Numbered from the stretch's first letter, positions 25,333-39,421 are shown. The stretch is DNA of 64,000 nt from Gallionellaceae bacterium (GCA_027448945.1 DAIDMQ010000016.1:62001-126000); one strand, 5' to 3'. Numbers and translations are program-made. The notes: a model not told the origin generated them from the sequence alone.

Positions 25333-26751
25333 ATGCATGGACAATTGAGATCGCAGCTTTATTTTGATATCACCGAAGAGAACTTGCCCATACGGGCTGA
25401 GCAGATACGCACGCGATTGCGCACCTATCCGCTGATGATCATCGTGCGCATCATCGTGGTGCTATTTCTGATTGGTTTGATGTGGGAGAAGGTGGCACAA
25501 GAAGTGCTCCTGACTTGGGCTGCCTGCCTGCTCATCCTGCATGGCATAGAGTCGTGGTATGTGTATCGATACAAATCTCAGACACGAACCGTGCGGGAGT
25601 GTGAGGTATGGCGTAGACGGTTGTTAATTTTCGTGCTGTTGGTCGGTGGCATGTGGGGGGCTGGCGGATTGTTATTGTTCGTGCCAGGCGACCTGGCCTA
25701 TCAATCGATGCTGATCTGTGTGGTGGTTGGTGTTGCAGCCGGTGCGGTCACGACCAACCCGGTCTTTCCGCCGGCCCTGTATATTTTTGAAGTTTTATTG
25801 ATAGTACCGTTAACGCTTTCAAATTCCATGGTCTGGGATGCGGCACACATCATGTTGGCACTGATGCTGATGGTGTACTTGGTATATGTCCTGAATGCAG
25901 GAAAAGCCTTGGCTGATATTTTTGAAATTTCGTTGCGACGCACCCTGGAAAAAGAGGAGCTGGTGCAGCGTTTGCGAACCGAGAATCAGCGGGTTGAATC
26001 TGCACAACTGCGTGCCGAGCAGGCCAATCTTTCCAAATCCAAGTTCCTCGCTGCGGCCAGTCATGATCTACGCCAGCCTATGCATGCGCTGACCCTATTT
26101 GTGGAAGCGCTCAAGCCGCATGTGGCGGGCGTGCACGGAGGCCGCTTGATGGCGCAAGTATCAAATTCAGTAGAGGTGTTGGGTGATATGTTTGACGCCT
26201 TGCTGGATATCTCTAGGCTGGATGCGGGCGTGGTTCTGCCTAAATACCAGCACTTCCCGCTACGCCAGGTATTTGACCGCATTGAGTCGGAGTTCTTTTG
26301 GACCGCACGAGACAAAGAACTGACATTGACAGTGCAGCGTTGCGAAGGCCGGATATATAGCGATCCGTTACTCGTAGAACGAATCTTGCGCAATCTGATT
26401 TTCAATGCGATTCGTTATACGGAGATGGGTACGATAGAGGTGCGCTGTCGTGCTGTTGAATCAGGCCTATTGGTCGAGGTGTGTGATAGCGGGATGGGTA
26501 TCGCACCCCAACATCTGCCGCATATATTCGAAGAGTATTACCAAATCGGCAACACCCAGCGTGATCGTAACAATGGATTGGGGTTGGGATTGGCTATCGT
26601 TCATCGTTTGGCTTTATTGCTGGATGCGCAGGTAAGTGTCACGTCCACTTTGGGCGTGGGGAGTTGTTTCGGTTTGGTCATTCCGCAGCAGGATGCGGAT
26701 GTTATGATGCACGTGCAAAGACGCGTCGAGAGTAAGGGGAGTGAGTCATGA
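25333..26751 (+). CDS. Membrane sensor histidine kinase
   Basis: A 472-aa kinase. Residues about 30-195 contain around six transmembrane helices with no recognised sensor domain, followed by a coiled-coil linker (LRRTLEKEELVQRLRTENQR). The HisKA box is FLAAASHDLRQPMHALTLFV with phospho-acceptor His244. The HATPase_c domain has N-box LRNLIFNAIRYTEMG, G1 DSGMGIAPQHLPHIFEEYYQ and G2 GLGLGLAIVHRLA. The C-terminus overlaps the response regulator start (ATGA), so the two form a two-component pair. The input signal is not evident. Confidence 0.9.
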   Translation: MHGQLRSQLYFDITEENLPIRAEQIRTRLRTYPLMIIVRIIVVLFLIGLMWEKVAQEVLLTWAACLLILHGIESWYVYRYKSQTRTVRECEVWRRRLLIFVLLVGGMWGAGGLLLFVPGDLAYQSMLICVVVGVAAGAVTTNPVFPPALYIFEVLLIVPLTLSNSMVWDAAHIMLALMLMVYLVYVLNAGKALADIFEISLRRTLEKEELVQRLRTENQRVESAQLRAEQANLSKSKFLAAASHDLRQPMHALTLFVEALKPHVAGVHGGRLMAQVSNSVEVLGDMFDALLDISRLDAGVVLPKYQHFPLRQVFDRIESEFFWTARDKELTLTVQRCEGRIYSDPLLVERILRNLIFNAIRYTEMGTIEVRCRAVESGLLVEVCDSGMGIAPQHLPHIFEEYYQIGNTQRDRNNGLGLGLAIVHRLALLLDAQVSVTSTLGVGSCFGLVIPQQDADVMMHVQRRVESKGSES

Positions 26752-27413
26752 AGATACTACTGGTGGATGATCACAGTCTGTTCCGTGAGGGCATGTGCTA
26801 TGTGTTGCAACAACTGCAAGAACAGGTAGAAATTTTCGAAGCGAGCAACTTTCCTGACGCGCTGAAACAAGCAGAACTCAACTCCGATCTGGATCTTGCG
26901 CTGGTGGATTTAAATATGCCTGGCAGTGAAGGTGCGATTTCGATCAAATTTTTCCATCAACGCTTCCCGCATATTCCCGTAGTGGTCGTCTCGGGTGAGG
27001 ACGGCAGAGACAAGATGGAGAAGGTGATGAGCTACGGGGCGATGGGCTTTGTGTGCAAAAGCGCTACCGCGCCTGTCATGTTGAGTGCCCTGAATCTGGT
27101 CTTGGCCGGCGGGGTGTATGTGCCACCGCAGATGCTACAGCAACGTCATCATGTCATGCTGGAAGCACGCGAACCGGATTGTTTGGACAAGCGCAGCCTG
27201 CATACCAACGAATACGGTCTGACTGCGCGCCAAATGCAAGTGCTGGGCCATCTGGCAGAGGGTTTGAGCAACAAGCAGATTGCCAAGGCCGTAGATCTGG
27301 CCGAAGGTACCGTCAAGATCCACGTCGCTGCGGTCTATCAGGTTTTGCGTGTGAATAGCCGCATGGAAGCTGTCCGTGTCGCCGAACAGCTAGGCTTACT
27401 TGGGGCGGCGTAA
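26748..27413 (+). CDS. LuxR/NarL-type response regulator
   Basis: A 221-aa regulator. The receiver domain (residues 1-120) has the acidic pocket LLVDDHS and phospho-acceptor Asp54 in [10 protein letters not shown], with Lys in FVCKSA. The C-terminal LuxR helix-turn-helix is [20 protein letters not shown] then [20 protein letters not shown]. Cognate partner of the overlapping kinase. Its own stop overlaps the ftsK ATG (TAATG), an unexpected link between a signalling pair and a cell-division gene. Confidence 0.92.
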   Translation: MKILLVDDHSLFREGMCYVLQQLQEQVEIFEASNFPDALKQAELNSDLDLALVDLNMPGSEGAISIKFFHQRFPHIPVVVVSGEDGRDKMEKVMSYGAMGFVCKSATAPVMLSALNLVLAGGVYVPPQMLQQRHHVMLEAREPDCLDKRSLHTNEYGLTARQMQVLGHLAEGLSNKQIAKAVDLAEGTVKIHVAAVYQVLRVNSRMEAVRVAEQLGLLGAA

Positions 27414-29680
27414 TGGCGGCAGTCGGTAGAGAGCAAAACGGCAATCGCCTGCTGACACTACTGCGTGAGTCACGCTGGTTGTTGTTTGTCACCTGTGCTA
27501 TTTACCTCGCCGTCGTATTGTTCGGCTATCACCGTGCTGATCCGGCTTGGACTCACACCGGTACTGGCGAGCTAACGCTTAATCCAGGCGGGGTGTTGGG
27601 GGCCTATCTTTCCGACTTGTTGTTCTACTTGTTCGGCGTGTCTGCCTGGTGGTGGGTGGGGTTGATGTTGCAGCGCGTTTGGGCGGGTTATCAAAACCTA
27701 CGCACAGACAGTGTGTTTGATAAACGAACCCTCTGGGCAAGCAGCATAGGTTTCTTGCTGTTGATATTGTCGAGTAGTGCGCTGGAAGCGATACGTTTAT
27801 ACACACTGAAAGCATCACTGCCACTGGCACCCGGAGGCGTGTTCGGCAAACTGTTGGGTGATGCATTGACGCATCTGCTCGGTTTTACGGGTGCGACACT
27901 GTTGTTGATCGCCCTGCTTGTTACCAGCTTCAGCGTGTTCAGCGGTTTGTCCTGGTTGCGTTTTGTCGATGCGTTGGGCGCAAGTCTGGAAACGATTTTT
28001 ATCTGGTTGCGTAGAACGTGGCAGACGCGTCAAGACAAACGTATAGGCGCGCAGTCCATGCAGGCACGTAGCGCAGTAGTGCAGGAAGAAAAGAAACGCG
28101 TGGAAGAGCATCAGCCCATCCATATCGAGATGGCCGTGGTGGACGTGCCCAAGTCGGAGAGAGTGCGGCAGGAGAGTCAGAAACCACTGTTCGCCGAGAT
28201 ACCGGATTCACCGTTACCGCCGCTGCATCTCTTGGATAGCGCGGGCAAGCCAGTCGAGGTTGTGTCCTCCGATGCGCTGGAGTTCACCTCACGTTTGATA
28301 GAACGCAAGCTCAAGGATTTTGGTGTGGAAGTCAAAGTGGTTGGTGCTTACCCCGGCCCAGTCATCACGCGCTATGAAATCGATCCTGCGGTGGGCGTGA
28401 AAGGCAGTCAGATTACCAATCTGGTCAAAGACTTGGCACGTGCGCTTTCGGTGGTGAGTATACGTGTGGTCGAGACCATACCGGGCAAAGCCTTTATGGC
28501 GCTGGAGTTGCCTAACGCCAAACGTCAGATGGTGCAACTCTCCGAAATACTGAGTTCCCAAGTCTATGCCGATATGGGCTCCATGCTCACTATCGCCATG
28601 GGCAAAGATATTTCAGGCAAACCGGTGGTCGCCGATTTGGCCAAGATGCCTCACGTGTTGGTAGCGGGTACGACTGGGTCGGGTAAGTCGGTCGCGATCA
28701 ATGCGATGATTTTGTCGTTGTTGTACAAAGCGACGCCGCAACAAGTACGACTGCTGTTGATAGATCCCAAAATGCTGGAGTTGTCGGTCTACGAAGGCAT
28801 ACCCCATCTCATCGCGCCGGTAGTCACCGATATGCGTCAAGCCGCAGCGGGTTTAAATTGGTGCGTGCAGGATATGGATAAACGCTATCGATTGATGTCG
28901 GCACTCGGTGTACGCAATATTGCTGGCTACAACCAGAAGGTGCGTGATGGCATCAAAGAAGGCAAGCCACTGACCAATCCATTTACGCTCACGCCCGAGA
29001 ATCCGGAAGCACTGGAAGAATTGCCGCTATTGGTGGTGTTCATAGATGAGCTGGCTGATTTGATGATGGTGGTCGGCAAGAAGGTTGAAGAACTGATTGC
29101 TCGTTTGGCGCAGAAGGCACGCGCTTGCGGTATCCATCTGGTGCTCGCCACACAGCGCCCCTCGGTGGATGTTATCACCGGATTGATCAAGGCCAACGTC
29201 CCGACGCGTGTGTCCTTCCAAGTGTCAAGCAAAATTGATTCCCGAACCATACTCGATCAGATGGGCGCGGAAGCATTGCTGGGACAAGGTGATATGCTCT
29301 ATCTGCCGCCCGGTAGCGGTTATCCACAGCGTCTGCATGGCGCATTCGTATCTGATCAGGAAGTTCATCGCGTCATCGAGTATCTCAAGTCGCAGGGGGA
29401 GCCGCAGTACATCGATGGTGTGTTGAACTCGACGGATGAAAATGCCGAAGGGGGTGAGGGTGGAGCATCGCTGGATGCCGAAACCGATCCGCTCTACGAT
29501 CAAGCGGTCGAAATTGTGCTCAAATCCAAGCGCGCTTCTATCTCGCTGGTACAGCGTAATCTGCGTATAGGTTATAACCGTGCCGCGCGCTTGGTTGAGC
29601 AGATGGAAGCAGCCGGCTTGGTGTCGGCGATGCAAAGCAACGGTAATCGCGAAGTTATTGCTCCCAATCGAGCCGAATAA
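27413..29680 (+). CDS. ftsK: DNA translocase FtsK
   Basis: A 755-aa septal DNA pump that coordinates chromosome dimer resolution with division. Four transmembrane helices occupy residues about 20-185, then a short linker, an alpha domain ([20 protein letters not shown]), the motor with Walker A GTTGSGKS (Lys425) and Walker [16 protein letters not shown], and the C-terminal gamma winged helix ([30 protein letters not shown]) that reads KOPS. The short linker is usual outside enterobacteria. Start overlaps the response regulator stop. Confidence 0.96.
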   Translation: MAAVGREQNGNRLLTLLRESRWLLFVTCAIYLAVVLFGYHRADPAWTHTGTGELTLNPGGVLGAYLSDLLFYLFGVSAWWWVGLMLQRVWAGYQNLRTDSVFDKRTLWASSIGFLLLILSSSALEAIRLYTLKASLPLAPGGVFGKLLGDALTHLLGFTGATLLLIALLVTSFSVFSGLSWLRFVDALGASLETIFIWLRRTWQTRQDKRIGAQSMQARSAVVQEEKKRVEEHQPIHIEMAVVDVPKSERVRQESQKPLFAEIPDSPLPPLHLLDSAGKPVEVVSSDALEFTSRLIERKLKDFGVEVKVVGAYPGPVITRYEIDPAVGVKGSQITNLVKDLARALSVVSIRVVETIPGKAFMALELPNAKRQMVQLSEILSSQVYADMGSMLTIAMGKDISGKPVVADLAKMPHVLVAGTTGSGKSVAINAMILSLLYKATPQQVRLLLIDPKMLELSVYEGIPHLIAPVVTDMRQAAAGLNWCVQDMDKRYRLMSALGVRNIAGYNQKVRDGIKEGKPLTNPFTLTPENPEALEELPLLVVFIDELADLMMVVGKKVEELIARLAQKARACGIHLVLATQRPSVDVITGLIKANVPTRVSFQVSSKIDSRTILDQMGAEALLGQGDMLYLPPGSGYPQRLHGAFVSDQEVHRVIEYLKSQGEPQYIDGVLNSTDENAEGGEGGASLDAETDPLYDQAVEIVLKSKRASISLVQRNLRIGYNRAARLVEQMEAAGLVSAMQSNGNREVIAPNRAE

Positions 29681-29738
29681 AAAGTGGGATACAGGATGCG
29701 TGATGCAGGACTCGGTTAAGAGTGGTGTATTGGTTTTT

Positions 29739-29759
29739 CTGAATCCTGAATCCTGAATT
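29739..29759 (+). repeat. Three 7-bp tandem repeats (CTGAATC)
   Basis: CTGAATC CTGAATC CTGAATT lies in the 97-bp gap between ftsK and lolA. The upstream part of the gap contains the related, inverted-sense words ACAGGAT and GCAGGAC, so the gap may be a degenerate inverted-repeat element. No terminator was seen. Confidence 0.5.
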
Positions 29760-29777
29760 TAAAAGTAAGCCATCAAA

Positions 29778-30395
29778 ATGAAAAAACTCCTATGCATTTT
29801 ATTGTTCCTCTGTCTCCCCTTCGCCGTTCACGCTGCAGCCATAGGCAAGCTCAAGGCATTCGTCTCCGCCACGCATGCTGCACAGGCGAACTTCACACAG
29901 GAAGTGCGCGACCAGAACGGTAAACGGGTACAGAGCGCCTCTGGTGTGATGCAGTTTCAGCGCCCGGGTAAATTTCGTTGGACTTACAAGAAGCCTTACG
30001 AACAACTGATTGTTGGCGATGGAAAAAAATTCTGGATGTACGATGCGGATCTAAACCAAGTCACAGTGAAGAAGTTGGATGCGGCGCTGGGCAGTAGTCC
30101 GGCAGCCTTGCTATCGGGTGATAACGAGATCGAGCGCAGTTTTGATCTGCTGGAAATAGTCGGCCGGGATGGTACGTATGACTGGTTACAAGCGACACCC
30201 AAGTCAAAAGACAGTGGTTTCGATAAAGTATTGATGGGCTTCGATGCCAAGGGGGACCTTGCGGCGATGGAGCTAAACGATGCATTTGGGCATACCACGG
30301 TGCTGCGCTTCAGCGAGATGAAGCACAACCCCAAATTCTCTGCGCAACAATTCCACTTCACCCCGCCTGCGGGCGCGGATGTGTTGGGTGATTGA
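29778..30395 (+). CDS. lolA: Outer-membrane lipoprotein carrier LolA
   Basis: Periplasmic chaperone carrying lipoproteins from LolCDE to LolB. 205 aa with signal peptide MKKLLCILLFLCLPFAVHAA. Family motifs: ANFTQEVRDQNGKRVQSASG, FQRPGKFRWTYKKPYEQLIV, GDGKKFWMYDADLNQVTVK. The start is placed after a short AT-rich leader. Followed with no gap by rarA; ftsK-lolA-rarA-serS is a common proteobacterial order. Confidence 0.94.
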   Translation: MKKLLCILLFLCLPFAVHAAAIGKLKAFVSATHAAQANFTQEVRDQNGKRVQSASGVMQFQRPGKFRWTYKKPYEQLIVGDGKKFWMYDADLNQVTVKKLDAALGSSPAALLSGDNEIERSFDLLEIVGRDGTYDWLQATPKSKDSGFDKVLMGFDAKGDLAAMELNDAFGHTTVLRFSEMKHNPKFSAQQFHFTPPAGADVLGD

Positions 30396-33202
<2,807 letters not shown>

Positions 33203-33305
33203 TTTTCGACCTGAAATCATACTGGCGTATGTGCTAATTCCCAATTAAAACCAAGGAAGATGGTTGGCTAGGTAGTGTTCTTTACAGTATGCAGATGACA
33301 TAAAG

Positions 33306-33743
33306 TCACGATTTGCGACCCGTATTATTTCCGCTGGACATGCGATGTAAAGCATCCTTGAGGGGTGAGTCAGGCAGACTCGCTTCGAGTTGTTTGATGT
33401 CTTCTTTTGCGGTGTGACTTAGCTGCCGAGCTTTATTCTTACTGGCAGGTAGAGGGTATGAGACTTGCACCTTGACGCGTATTCCGTTAACCTCGGCCCC
33501 CATTTTATTAAATTTGTCAATGAGTTCGGGTGTGTTCTGACGAATTTTTGCGGCGACGGTGGCATTGCTGGCAGCGATGGTCAGTGTGCCAAACTCCATA
33601 CCCAGAACTTGAAAATATGGGGCGAGATTGGGAGGTAGTAGAGGTATAAGTTGTTGTTGCAAGGCGTGCAGAGCATGTGCTTTGCCAAGGATGGTACGGA
33701 ATTCCGTACTGTCGCTCAGGAGGTCTTTGAGGGCGAGTGTCAC
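33306..33743 (-). CDS. DciA-like (DUF721) protein
   Basis: A 145-aa protein of the DUF721/DciA family. DciA loads the replicative helicase in bacteria lacking DnaC/DnaI. The N-terminal half (ALQQQLIPLLPPNLAPYFQV, GTLTIAASNATVAAKIRQNT, PELIDKFN) is the KH-like DUF721 core; the C-terminus is charged and probably disordered. The start is GTG at 33743. It is divergent from the M23 gene with only 31 bp between start codons. dciA next to an M23 peptidase and secA is a common betaproteobacterial arrangement. Confidence 0.8.
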   Translation of the reverse strand: MTLALKDLLSDSTEFRTILGKAHALHALQQQLIPLLPPNLAPYFQVLGMEFGTLTIAASNATVAAKIRQNTPELIDKFNKMGAEVNGIRVKVQVSYPLPASKNKARQLSHTAKEDIKQLEASLPDSPLKDALHRMSSGNNTGRKS

Positions 33744-33774
33744 GGCGATTTACGCGCAAATAAGGGAGGTGAAC

Positions 33775-34695
33775 ATGAATATCATTATAGTTTCAAATGG
33801 TAGGGCTAAGACACGAAGTATCACTTTGGGTGGCAAGCAAATTGCGTTGGCCCTATTTGTACTGATGGTCGTGACGATGCTGTTCGCCAGTGCGTTGCAG
33901 AACGTATTGTTACGCTTTGCCCCTGAAAGCCTGGGGGATACCGCACGCGCCATCTTGCTCAGTGGTCGCGAAGCCGAGCAGCAAAGGCAGTTGGCTTATG
34001 TGCAAGCCGGCTTGCAAGGAATGGCGGCCAAGGTTGGTCAGATGCAATCACAGATGCAGCGTCTGGACGCTTTGGGCGGGCGTTTAGCCAAGATTTCCGG
34101 GATGAAACCAGAAGAGTTCTCGTTTGATAAACCTAGTCCGCAAGGCGGACCCTTGGTTACCTCGGCCAGTGCAGAGATTAATGTCGACGATTTGTCGCGC
34201 GAAGTGCAGAACCTGACATTGGTTTTAATCGACCGCAGTGACAAGATGTCTGCTTTGCAGACTATGTTGATGCAAAATCAATTGAGTAAAAAATTGCTAC
34301 CTTCAGTAGCGCCAGTGCGTGATGGCTGGTATTCGTCCAATTTCGGCTGGCGTGTCGATCCCTTTAATGGTCTGAGTGCGATGCATGAGGGCGTGGATTA
34401 TGTGGTGCCTGAAGGTACGCCAATCTATGCATCTGCAGGTGGCGTAGTCTCATACGCCGATATCAACCCTAGCTATGGTAATATGGTCGAGATTGATCAC
34501 GGTAATGAGATTATTACCCGATATGCCCATGCTTCGAAGTTGTTGGTGAAGGTGGGGCAAGTAGTAAGACGTGGCGAGAAAATCGCCGAAGTCGGCAGTA
34601 CCGGACGCTCTACGGGCAACCATCTGCATTTTGAAATTCGTTATAGAGGTATCGCCCAAAATCCCGTGCGCTTCTTGAAGAACGCATCGAGTTGA
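33775..34695 (+). CDS. M23 (LytM-domain) peptidase
   Basis: A 306-aa membrane-anchored peptidoglycan endopeptidase or EnvC-like activator. N-terminal helix (QIALALFVLMVVTMLFASAL), a coiled coil (residues about 60-130), then LytM: GWRVDPFNGLSAMHEGVDYV, with HxxxD zinc ligands, HGNEIITRYAHASKLLVKVG, and catalytic HLHFEIRYRG. The expected zinc ligands are all present, so activity is plausible. ATG 33775 follows AAGGGAGGTG, one of the strongest RBS in the window; the ORF start at 33628 lies inside dciA. A terminator follows. Confidence 0.9.
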   Translation: MNIIIVSNGRAKTRSITLGGKQIALALFVLMVVTMLFASALQNVLLRFAPESLGDTARAILLSGREAEQQRQLAYVQAGLQGMAAKVGQMQSQMQRLDALGGRLAKISGMKPEEFSFDKPSPQGGPLVTSASAEINVDDLSREVQNLTLVLIDRSDKMSALQTMLMQNQLSKKLLPSVAPVRDGWYSSNFGWRVDPFNGLSAMHEGVDYVVPEGTPIYASAGGVVSYADINPSYGNMVEIDHGNEIITRYAHASKLLVKVGQVVRRGEKIAEVGSTGRSTGNHLHFEIRYRGIAQNPVRFLKNASS

Positions 34696-34716
34696 AGCTA
34701 TATGACTTTATTTTGG

Positions 34717-34746
34717 GGCGAGGTGAATTCATACCTCGCCTTTTTT
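34717..34746 (+). terminator. Rho-independent terminator before secA
   Basis: GGCGAGGT and ACCTCGCC form a perfect 8-bp stem around GAATTCAT, followed by six T residues. It ends the M23 transcript 24 bp before the secA start, so secA either depends on read-through or has a promoter overlapping this region. Confidence 0.85.
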
Positions 34747-34769
34747 AATTGTGGCCAAGAAAACGAAAT

Positions 34770-37478
34770 ATGATTTCCAAAGTATTAAAAAACATCTTCG
34801 GTAGCCGTAACGACAGATTGCTCAAGCAATATCGCGCTACCGTCATCTCCATCAATAAGCTCGAAGCAACATTCAACAAACTCAGCGATGATGAATTGCG
34901 CGAGAAGACGGAGAACTTCAAACAGCGATTCCAGCAGGGCGAAACACTCGATCAGTTATTGCCGGAAGCCTTTGCCGTAGTGCGCGAGGCCAGTCTGCGA
35001 TCGCTGGGCATGCGCCACTATGATGTGCAGTTGATAGGCGGCATGGTGTTGCACTTCGGCAAGATTGCCGAGATGCGTACTGGTGAAGGCAAGACGCTGA
35101 TGTCGACGCTGCCATGTTATCTGAATGCAATTTCCGGACGTGGTGTGCATGTGGTGACTGTGAACGATTACCTTGCCAGTCGTGACGCGGCTTGGATGGG
35201 CAAGTTGTACCGTTTTCTGGGACTGTCGGTAGGCGTTGTTTTGTCGCAAATGGATGCGCGCGATAAGCAAGCTGCATACGCGGCGGATATCACTTACGGT
35301 ACCAATAACGAATTTGGTTTCGATTATCTGCGTGACAACATGGCGACGCAGCGTGAAGAGCGCTTTCAACGCGGTCTCAATTTTGCGGTAGTCGATGAAG
35401 TCGACTCCATCCTGATCGACGAAGCACGCACCCCGTTGATCATTTCTGGACAGGCAGAAGATGATGTAGAGATCTATGCGCTAATGAATCAACTCGCGCC
35501 GCAATTGCATCGCCAGGCCGATGAGGAAAGTCCCGGCGATTTCAGCGTGGATGAAAAGAGTCAGCAGATATTGCTCAGTGAAACAGGTCACGAACATGCG
35601 GAGCAGCTGCTTAGCCGGGCGGGGCTGCTGCCTGAGGGTGGGAGTTTGTACGATCCAGCCAACATCTCGTTGATACACCACCTGTATGCCGCGTTGCGTG
35701 CTCACAACCTCTATTTGCGTGACCAGCACTATGTGGTGCAGAACAACGAAGTCATCATCGTTGACGAGTTTACCGGACGACTGATGTCGGGTCGTCGTTG
35801 GTCGGATGGTTTGCATCAGGCAGTTGAAGCCAAAGAAGGGGTTGTCGTTCAGAAAGAGAATCAGACGCTGGCGTCCATCACTTTCCAGAACTACTTCCGC
35901 ATGTACGAGAAATTGGGCGGTATGACGGGTACGGCCGATACCGAGGCGTATGAGTTCCAGCAGATATATGATTTGGAAACAGTCATTATCCCGCCGCATC
36001 GTCCTACCATCCGCAAAGATCAGATGGATAAGGTTTACCTTACTACCAAAGAAAAATACCTGGCTGTAATCGGGGATATCAAAGAGTGCTATGAGCGTGG
36101 TCAGCCGGTGTTGGTGGGAACGACCTCAATCGAGAATTCGGAACTCCTGTCAGACTATTTGAAGCGCATCGACATGCCGCATCAGGTGTTGAACGCCAAG
36201 CAGCATGAACGCGAGGCGGAGATCATCGCCCAAGCAGGACGCCCCAAGATGGTGACTATCGCCACCAATATGGCGGGTCGTGGTACCGATATCGTATTGG
36301 GCGGCAGTATAGAGAAGCAGCTAGAGCAAGTGCGTGAAGATGCAAACTTGGATGAGGCGCAGAAATTGCAACGCATCGCCGACATGAAGAACGAATGGTT
36401 GCCTATACACGAGCAAGTGCTGGCCAGTGGCGGTTTGCACATCATCGGTACTGAGCGCCACGAATCACGTCGTGTGGACAATCAGTTACGCGGTCGTGCC
36501 GGTCGTCAGGGTGATCCTGGCTCTAGCCGTTTCTTCCTGTCCTTGGAAGATCCATTGCTGCGCATCTTTGCTTCCGACCGTGTTGCTGCGATCATGAATA
36601 AGTTCAAGTTGCCTGAAGGTGAGGCCATAGAGCATAGCTGGGTGACACGCGCAATCGAGAATGCCCAGCGCAAGGTCGAGGCGCGCAACTACGATATGCG
36701 CAAGCAGATTCTGGAATACGACGACGTTGCCAACGAGCAGCGTAAGGTGATCTACCAACAACGTACAGAGTTGCTGGAGAGTGGCGACATCAGTGAGACC
36801 ATCGCCGCGATGCGCGACGGTGTGCTGCAGAATACCGTGGATATTCATTTGCCTCCCGGTAGCATGGAAGAGCAATGGGATGCACCCGCGCTAGAAAAGA
36901 CATTGGCAGCCGATTTCGCACTAGAGCAGGCCGTTGCGCAATGGCTGGAAACCGAGAAAACGCTGGATCTTGCAGGTGTTGCTGAACGTATTCGGGAACA
37001 TGCTCGTGCAACCTATCAGGCGAAAGTCGATTTGGTCGGTCAAGAGAACATCCATCACTACGAACGCGCCATCATGCTGCAGAGTCTTGACCAACACTGG
37101 CGTGAGCATCTTTCGGCATTGGATCACTTGCGTCAGGGCATACATCTGCGCGGTTATGCGCAGAAGAACCCCAAACAAGAATACAAGCGCGAAGCCTTCG
37201 AACTGTTTGCATCCATGTTGGAAGCAATCAAGTTCGAAGTGACTCAAGTATTAATGCGCGTGCAAGTGCGCAGCGAAGAAGATGTATCACAAGTAGAAGC
37301 CGCCCCCGCGCCTGAAAATGTACAGTATCATCACGCCGACTATGACGAAGCGCTGGCTCAGACAGCGGAAAGCGAGGCGGCACCGTTTGTCAGAGCAGGA
37401 GAAAAAATCGGCCGCAATGATCCATGCCCATGCGGTTCGGGGAAAAAGTATAAGCAGTGTCATGGCAAATTAAGTTAA
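34770..37478 (+). CDS. secA: Preprotein translocase ATPase SecA
   Basis: Motor of the Sec export pathway at the inner membrane. 902 aa. N-terminus [20 protein letters not shown]; Walker [19 protein letters not shown]-type [20 protein letters not shown]; preprotein-binding domain; [39 protein letters not shown]-terminal zinc SEC-C motif [14 protein letters not shown] that binds SecB. I chose ATG 34770 over the ORF start at 34749 because it yields the canonical N-terminus. Confidence 0.98.
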   Translation: MISKVLKNIFGSRNDRLLKQYRATVISINKLEATFNKLSDDELREKTENFKQRFQQGETLDQLLPEAFAVVREASLRSLGMRHYDVQLIGGMVLHFGKIAEMRTGEGKTLMSTLPCYLNAISGRGVHVVTVNDYLASRDAAWMGKLYRFLGLSVGVVLSQMDARDKQAAYAADITYGTNNEFGFDYLRDNMATQREERFQRGLNFAVVDEVDSILIDEARTPLIISGQAEDDVEIYALMNQLAPQLHRQADEESPGDFSVDEKSQQILLSETGHEHAEQLLSRAGLLPEGGSLYDPANISLIHHLYAALRAHNLYLRDQHYVVQNNEVIIVDEFTGRLMSGRRWSDGLHQAVEAKEGVVVQKENQTLASITFQNYFRMYEKLGGMTGTADTEAYEFQQIYDLETVIIPPHRPTIRKDQMDKVYLTTKEKYLAVIGDIKECYERGQPVLVGTTSIENSELLSDYLKRIDMPHQVLNAKQHEREAEIIAQAGRPKMVTIATNMAGRGTDIVLGGSIEKQLEQVREDANLDEAQKLQRIADMKNEWLPIHEQVLASGGLHIIGTERHESRRVDNQLRGRAGRQGDPGSSRFFLSLEDPLLRIFASDRVAAIMNKFKLPEGEAIEHSWVTRAIENAQRKVEARNYDMRKQILEYDDVANEQRKVIYQQRTELLESGDISETIAAMRDGVLQNTVDIHLPPGSMEEQWDAPALEKTLAADFALEQAVAQWLETEKTLDLAGVAERIREHARATYQAKVDLVGQENIHHYERAIMLQSLDQHWREHLSALDHLRQGIHLRGYAQKNPKQEYKREAFELFASMLEAIKFEVTQVLMRVQVRSEEDVSQVEAAPAPENVQYHHADYDEALAQTAESEAAPFVRAGEKIGRNDPCPCGSGKKYKQCHGKLS

Positions 37479-37496
37479 TTGATAAGGGAGATTGTG

Positions 37497-37982
37497 ATGT
37501 CATTAGTGATTGATACGCTGCGCACTTCAACGATTACGGAAGAATTGAGCGACGCAGAAGTGCAGATTTTGGCGAGTCTGTTTGAGGTGAAGTCATACAG
37601 CGCTGGTGAGCAGATCACCAAGCCCGGCGATGAAGGTCACGACAATCTGTTTATCTTGGCAAAGGGTGAGATCGAGGTAAAGATCCAGAACAGTGGAGAA
37701 ACCTCGAACATCCATGTGCTGCGTCCGGGCGATCTTGCCGGCATCATCACTTTTGCGGGCGGTGCAGCATCACAAATCAGTGCGACATTGTTTGCAATGG
37801 GTGAGACTCAAGTGCTGAGCCTAGAGCGCAAGCGCTTCGAATCTCTGATTAACAGTCACCCTATGATCATGTATCGCGTAATGCGCGGCGTGGTACGCAA
37901 TGTGCACGGCATTGTTCGTCGCATGAATATGCAGGCTGTGGAAATGAGTAACTACATCTTTGGTTCCAAAGGTCGTTACTAG
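37497..37982 (+). CDS. Cyclic nucleotide-binding domain protein
   Basis: A 161-aa protein made almost only of a CNMP/Crp-type beta-barrel: SYSAGEQITKPGDEGHDNLF, ILAKGEIEVK, LRPGDLAGIITFAGGAASQI, then a C-terminal helix. No DNA-binding helix-turn-helix follows, so it is not a Crp/Fnr transcription factor. The usual phosphate-binding-cassette Arg is not obvious (ASQISA), so it may not bind cAMP. RBS AAGGGAG precedes ATG 37497. It sits between secA and argJ, which are often direct neighbours. Function unknown; a regulatory partner is possible. Confidence 0.75.
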   Translation: MSLVIDTLRTSTITEELSDAEVQILASLFEVKSYSAGEQITKPGDEGHDNLFILAKGEIEVKIQNSGETSNIHVLRPGDLAGIITFAGGAASQISATLFAMGETQVLSLERKRFESLINSHPMIMYRVMRGVVRNVHGIVRRMNMQAVEMSNYIFGSKGRY

Positions 37983-38008
37983 GCAATAACGCATTAGCCA
38001 TACTCTCG

Positions 38009-38031
38009 CGTCCCGGGCTGGTCTCGGGACG
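38009..38031 (+). terminator. Weak hairpin between the cNMP protein and argJ
   Basis: CGTCCCG and CGGGACG form a 7-bp stem with a 9-nt loop, followed by TACACATTT, a poor T-tract. Possibly an attenuator or processing site rather than a full terminator. Confidence 0.4.
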
Positions 38032-38057
38032 TACACATTTAGTCTAGGAAAAACCAC

Positions 38058-39287
38058 ATGCCTGTGAATCTGACATCGCCCGTTGCGGCACAACTGTTGC
38101 CCGTTGCGGGCGTTTCCTTGGGTGTTGCCTGCGCAGGTATCAAGCGCGCCGAACGTAAAGACCTGCTGGTGATGCAACTCAGCGCAGGTACGCGCGTTGC
38201 GGGTGTATTTACCACCAATCGTTTCTGTGCCGCACCGGTCACGGTTGCCAAAGAGCATCTTGCCAGTTCATCTGGAATACGTGCTTTGGTGATCAATACT
38301 GGCAATGCAAACGCAGGAACGGGCGAGTTAGGCATGGCCGATGCGCGTGCTACTTGCGCCGCACTGGCGGGTGTAATGGGCTGCAAGCCGGAACAGATCC
38401 TTCCTTATTCCACCGGTGTGATCATGGAGCCACTGCCTCTAGCAAAGATTGCGGCGGGTCTGCCAGCGGCAGTGGCGAACGCCAAGGAAAACAATTGGTA
38501 CGACGCCGCACATGCCATTATGACGACTGATATCGTGGCCAAGGCGATCTCTAAACAAATCCTTATAGACGGTGTGCAGGTCACAATCACAGGCATCGCC
38601 AAGGGTTCCGGCATGATTCATCCCAATATGGCTACCATGCTGGGTTATATCGCGACAGATGCAGCCATTAGTCAGCCGTTATTGCAGCAGATGGTCAGCA
38701 GTGCATGTAACCGTTCTTTCAACTGCATCACGGTCGATGGCGACACCTCGACCAACGATGCGCTGATGTTGATTGCCACCGGCAAGTCGGGCATGGTCGA
38801 GATCACCAGGGCTGAAAGTAGTGCATATGAGACTTTGTTGGGTGCGGTGAGCGAGGTCGCTTTGTTTCTCGCGCAAGCTATCGTGCGTGATGGTGAAGGT
38901 GCGACCAAGTTCATCACGATTAATTTGGAAGGTGGCGAAGACGAAGCTGAATGCAAAAAAATAGGTTATGCCATCGCACACTCACCGCTGGTCAAAACTG
39001 CGTTCTTTGCCTCAGATCCAAATCTGGGCCGCATTTTGGCGGCAATCGGTTATGCGGGTGTGAGCGATTTGGATGTGTCCAAATTGGAACTTTATCTGGA
39101 TGATGTGCTGGTGGCAGAACACGGTGGACGTGCAGCTAGTTATCAGGAAGAAGATGGTCAACGCGTGATGCAGCAGAGTGATATCACCATACGCGTGGTA
39201 CTGAATCGCGGTAGCGTAGATACGACGCTGTGGACTTGCGACTTTTCATATGATTATGTGAAGATCAATGCGAGCTACAGGAGCTAG
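38058..39287 (+). CDS. argJ: Bifunctional ornithine acetyltransferase/N-acetylglutamate synthase ArgJ
   Basis: Recycles the acetyl group from N-acetylornithine to glutamate in arginine biosynthesis, and in bifunctional forms also acetylates glutamate. 409 aa, processed autocatalytically before the Thr of [11 protein letters not shown] ([14 protein letters not shown]). Other signatures: [61 protein letters not shown]. Whether it is mono- or bifunctional cannot be told from sequence alone. Followed by a strong terminator shared with ppc. Confidence 0.96.
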   Translation: MPVNLTSPVAAQLLPVAGVSLGVACAGIKRAERKDLLVMQLSAGTRVAGVFTTNRFCAAPVTVAKEHLASSSGIRALVINTGNANAGTGELGMADARATCAALAGVMGCKPEQILPYSTGVIMEPLPLAKIAAGLPAAVANAKENNWYDAAHAIMTTDIVAKAISKQILIDGVQVTITGIAKGSGMIHPNMATMLGYIATDAAISQPLLQQMVSSACNRSFNCITVDGDTSTNDALMLIATGKSGMVEITRAESSAYETLLGAVSEVALFLAQAIVRDGEGATKFITINLEGGEDEAECKKIGYAIAHSPLVKTAFFASDPNLGRILAAIGYAGVSDLDVSKLELYLDDVLVAEHGGRAASYQEEDGQRVMQQSDITIRVVLNRGSVDTTLWTCDFSYDYVKINASYRS

Positions 39288-39328
39288 TCGTTAGTTGGCG
39301 ATGTCGCTGCGCGGGTTTCAAGTTACAC

Positions 39329-39367
39329 AAAGAAACGGGTTCGATAAGTCATCGAACCCGTTTCTTT
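39329..39367. terminator. Bidirectional terminator between argJ and ppc
   Basis: AAAGAAACGGGTTCGAT and ATCGAACCCGTTTCTTT form a perfect 17-bp stem around AAGTC, flanked by T-rich on one side and A-rich on the other. It can end both the argJ (+) and ppc (-) transcripts. Confidence 0.95.
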
Positions 39368-39421
39368 TTGCAGCCTGTGTTTTGTACCCAACAACTTACG
39401 TCTGCCGACTGCTATCCGGTC

